NCBI GenBank assembly: GCA_934278965.1
Contig: CAKQWL010000151.1
Location: forward strand, 1 to 6,055
Direction: 5' to 3'
Source: an uncultured Clostridia bacterium
GTDB lineage: Bacteria; Bacillota; Clostridia; Peptostreptococcales; Anaerovoracaceae
Length of the DNA stretch: 6,055 nt
Positions 4,794 to 6,055 of the stretch are shown here, piece after piece; position 1 is the stretch's first letter; each line of letters begins with the position of its first letter. Below the pieces are notes generated by a model, which did no database searches, was not told the origin of the DNA, and saw only the letters and a list, made by a program, of their open reading frames with translations. The position numbers and the translations under genes were made by a program.

Positions 4794-6055
4794 TTAATTC
4801 TTCAGGCTCTGAAGCGGCGCCGGAATGCGTCCGCCTCTGCGGATCATAACGGCAGGGGATTTCGTGCTTATCTTCATCACCGGGCCGGATCCGAGAAGAC
4901 CACCGAATTCCAGTTCCTCACCATCTGCGATGCCGATCGCCGGAATGACGCGTACCGCCGTTGTCTTCGAGTTGACCATCCCGATCGCTGCCTCATCAGC
5001 GATCATTGCCGAAATCGTTTCTGCCGGTGTGTCGCCCGGAATCACAATCATATCGAGGCCGACCGAACATACCGCCGTCATCGCTTCCAGTTTTTCAATC
5101 GACAGCACTCCGCTTCGAGCCGCTGCAATCATCCCGGCATCCTCGGTCACCGGAATAAACGCACCCGAGAGTCCCCCTACCGCGGAGGACGCCATAACAC
5201 CGCCCTTCTTGACAGCGTCATTCAGCATAGCGAGCGCCGCGGTCGTTCCGGGACCGCCGCACTGCTCCAGTCCGATTTCTTCCAGAATATGTGCTACCGA
5301 ATCCCCGACAGCCGGTGTCGGCGCAAGGGACAAATCAATGATTCCAAACGGCACTCCGAGCATCCTGCTGGCCTCGCTTCCGACAAGCTGACCCATTCTT
5401 GTGATCTTGAATGCCGTTTTCTTGATGACATCCGCTACTTCCGAAAGGCTTGCGTCCTTCGGCATCTTCGCCAGCACCGAACGGACAACCCCCGGACCGG
5501 ATACCCCGACATTGATGACGCAGTCCGGCTCTCCCGGACCGTGAAAGGCCCCCGCCATAAACGGATTGTCTTCCGGTGCATTGCAGAACACAACCAGCTT
5601 TGCCGCGCCGATGCACTGCCTGTCTTTGGTTTTTTCCGCAGCTTCCCGGACAATCTTTCCCATCAGCTTCACCGCATCCATGTTGATACCGGCCTTTGTG
5701 CTTCCGATATTGACCGATGAACAGACAAATTCCGTTTCGGCAAGCGCCCGCGGAATGGCCTCGATCAGTTCCCGGTCTCCCACCGAAAATCCTTTCTGTA
5801 CCAACGCGGAAAACCCGCCGATAAAATTCACTCCGACATCTTTCGCTGCCCGATCCAGCACCTTGGCATACTTGACCGGATCCCCGCCGGACACCGCTGT
5901 GAGCATCGCGATCGGCGTAACGGAAATCCGTTTATTGACGATCGGAATTCCGTATTTCTTTTCAATGCTTTCACCGGTCTTAACAAGATCCTTGGCAAGG
6001 CGGTATATTTTCGCGTAAATCTTTTCACACGAACGATCAATATCGCTGTCCGCGC
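4794..6055 (-). CDS. PFL family protein (UPF0210/DUF711), 5' end outside window
   Basis: A conserved cytoplasmic protein of unknown function, named for structural similarity to the pyruvate formate-lyase/anaerobic ribonucleotide reductase fold. 419 codons are visible, reading in frame from 6053 to the TAA at 4796-4794. The family is about 450 residues, so roughly 30 N-terminal residues are missing. The internal ATG at 5906 is not the start, because conserved sequence continues upstream of it ([19 protein letters not shown]). Other hallmark segments are [81 protein letters not shown] and the C-terminal [11 protein letters not shown]. No frame interruption is seen. In many Firmicutes this gene follows a small ACT-domain gene, which would lie beyond the right edge. 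It leads into ung with a 16-nt gap. Confidence 0.96.
   Translation of the reverse strand, partial: ADSDIDRSCEKIYAKIYRLAKDLVKTGESIEKKYGIPIVNKRISVTPIAMLTAVSGGDPVKYAKVLDRAAKDVGVNFIGGFSALVQKGFSVGDRELIEAIPRALAETEFVCSSVNIGSTKAGINMDAVKLMGKIVREAAEKTKDRQCIGAAKLVVFCNAPEDNPFMAGAFHGPGEPDCVINVGVSGPGVVRSVLAKMPKDASLSEVADVIKKTAFKITRMGQLVGSEASRMLGVPFGIIDLSLAPTPAVGDSVAHILEEIGLEQCGGPGTTAALAMLNDAVKKGGVMASSAVGGLSGAFIPVTEDAGMIAAARSGVLSIEKLEAMTAVCSVGLDMIVIPGDTPAETISAMIADEAAIGMVNSKTTAVRVIPAIGIADGEELEFGGLLGSGPVMKISTKSPAVMIRRGGRIPAPLQSLKN

Noticed and set aside
4794..5906. PFL-family start at the ATG at 5906
   Set aside because: Conserved family sequence continues in frame to the right edge of the window, so this ATG is internal.

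Overview
All protein-coding genes in this window lie on the minus strand, so transcription runs from right to left. The window looks like chromosomal core sequence from a Gram-positive anaerobe, most likely Clostridia and possibly Lachnospiraceae. The reasons are the close match of the PFL-family (UPF0210/DUF711) protein and uracil-DNA glycosylase to clostridial versions as I remember them, two type II signal peptides with L(A/T)-type lipoboxes, the LemA plus DUF2207 pair, A/G-rich Shine-Dalgarno sequences, and roughly balanced base composition. The taxonomic call is inference; there is no rRNA or other marker here.

In transcription order: (1) a 5'-truncated PFL-family protein of unknown function, 6053 to 4794; (2) ung, 16 nt downstream, whose conserved N-terminus has no ATG, GTG or TTG start in frame and appears to begin at an AUU codon at 4777; (3) after a 105-nt A-rich gap, lemA, 4000 to 3446; (4) a DUF2207 membrane protein with a glycine-rich tail, 3465 to 1486, starting 20 nt inside the end of lemA; (5) a lipoprotein resembling the PPIase and C-terminal parts of trigger factor, 1374 to 478, with its own extended -10 promoter overlapped by a perfect 17-bp palindrome and flanked by direct repeats; (6) a 369-nt non-coding interval, 477 to 109, with a strong sigma-70-type promoter, about 200 nt of structured sequence and an intrinsic terminator, which looks like a small RNA or an attenuated leader; (7) the first 36 codons of another lipoprotein, running off the left edge.

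Two likely transcription groups follow from spacing. PFL-ung are tightly packed and may be co-transcribed with lemA-DUF2207, since I see no terminator between them. The trigger-factor-like lipoprotein and the final lipoprotein each have a separate promoter upstream. LemA, DUF2207 and the two lipoproteins are all predicted envelope proteins, so the left two thirds of the window is an envelope-related neighbourhood. The PFL-ung part is cytoplasmic. I found no mobile element, CRISPR array, tRNA, rRNA or phage gene. The less ordinary points are the ung start, the promoter-to-terminator RNA unit, and the palindromic operator candidate.
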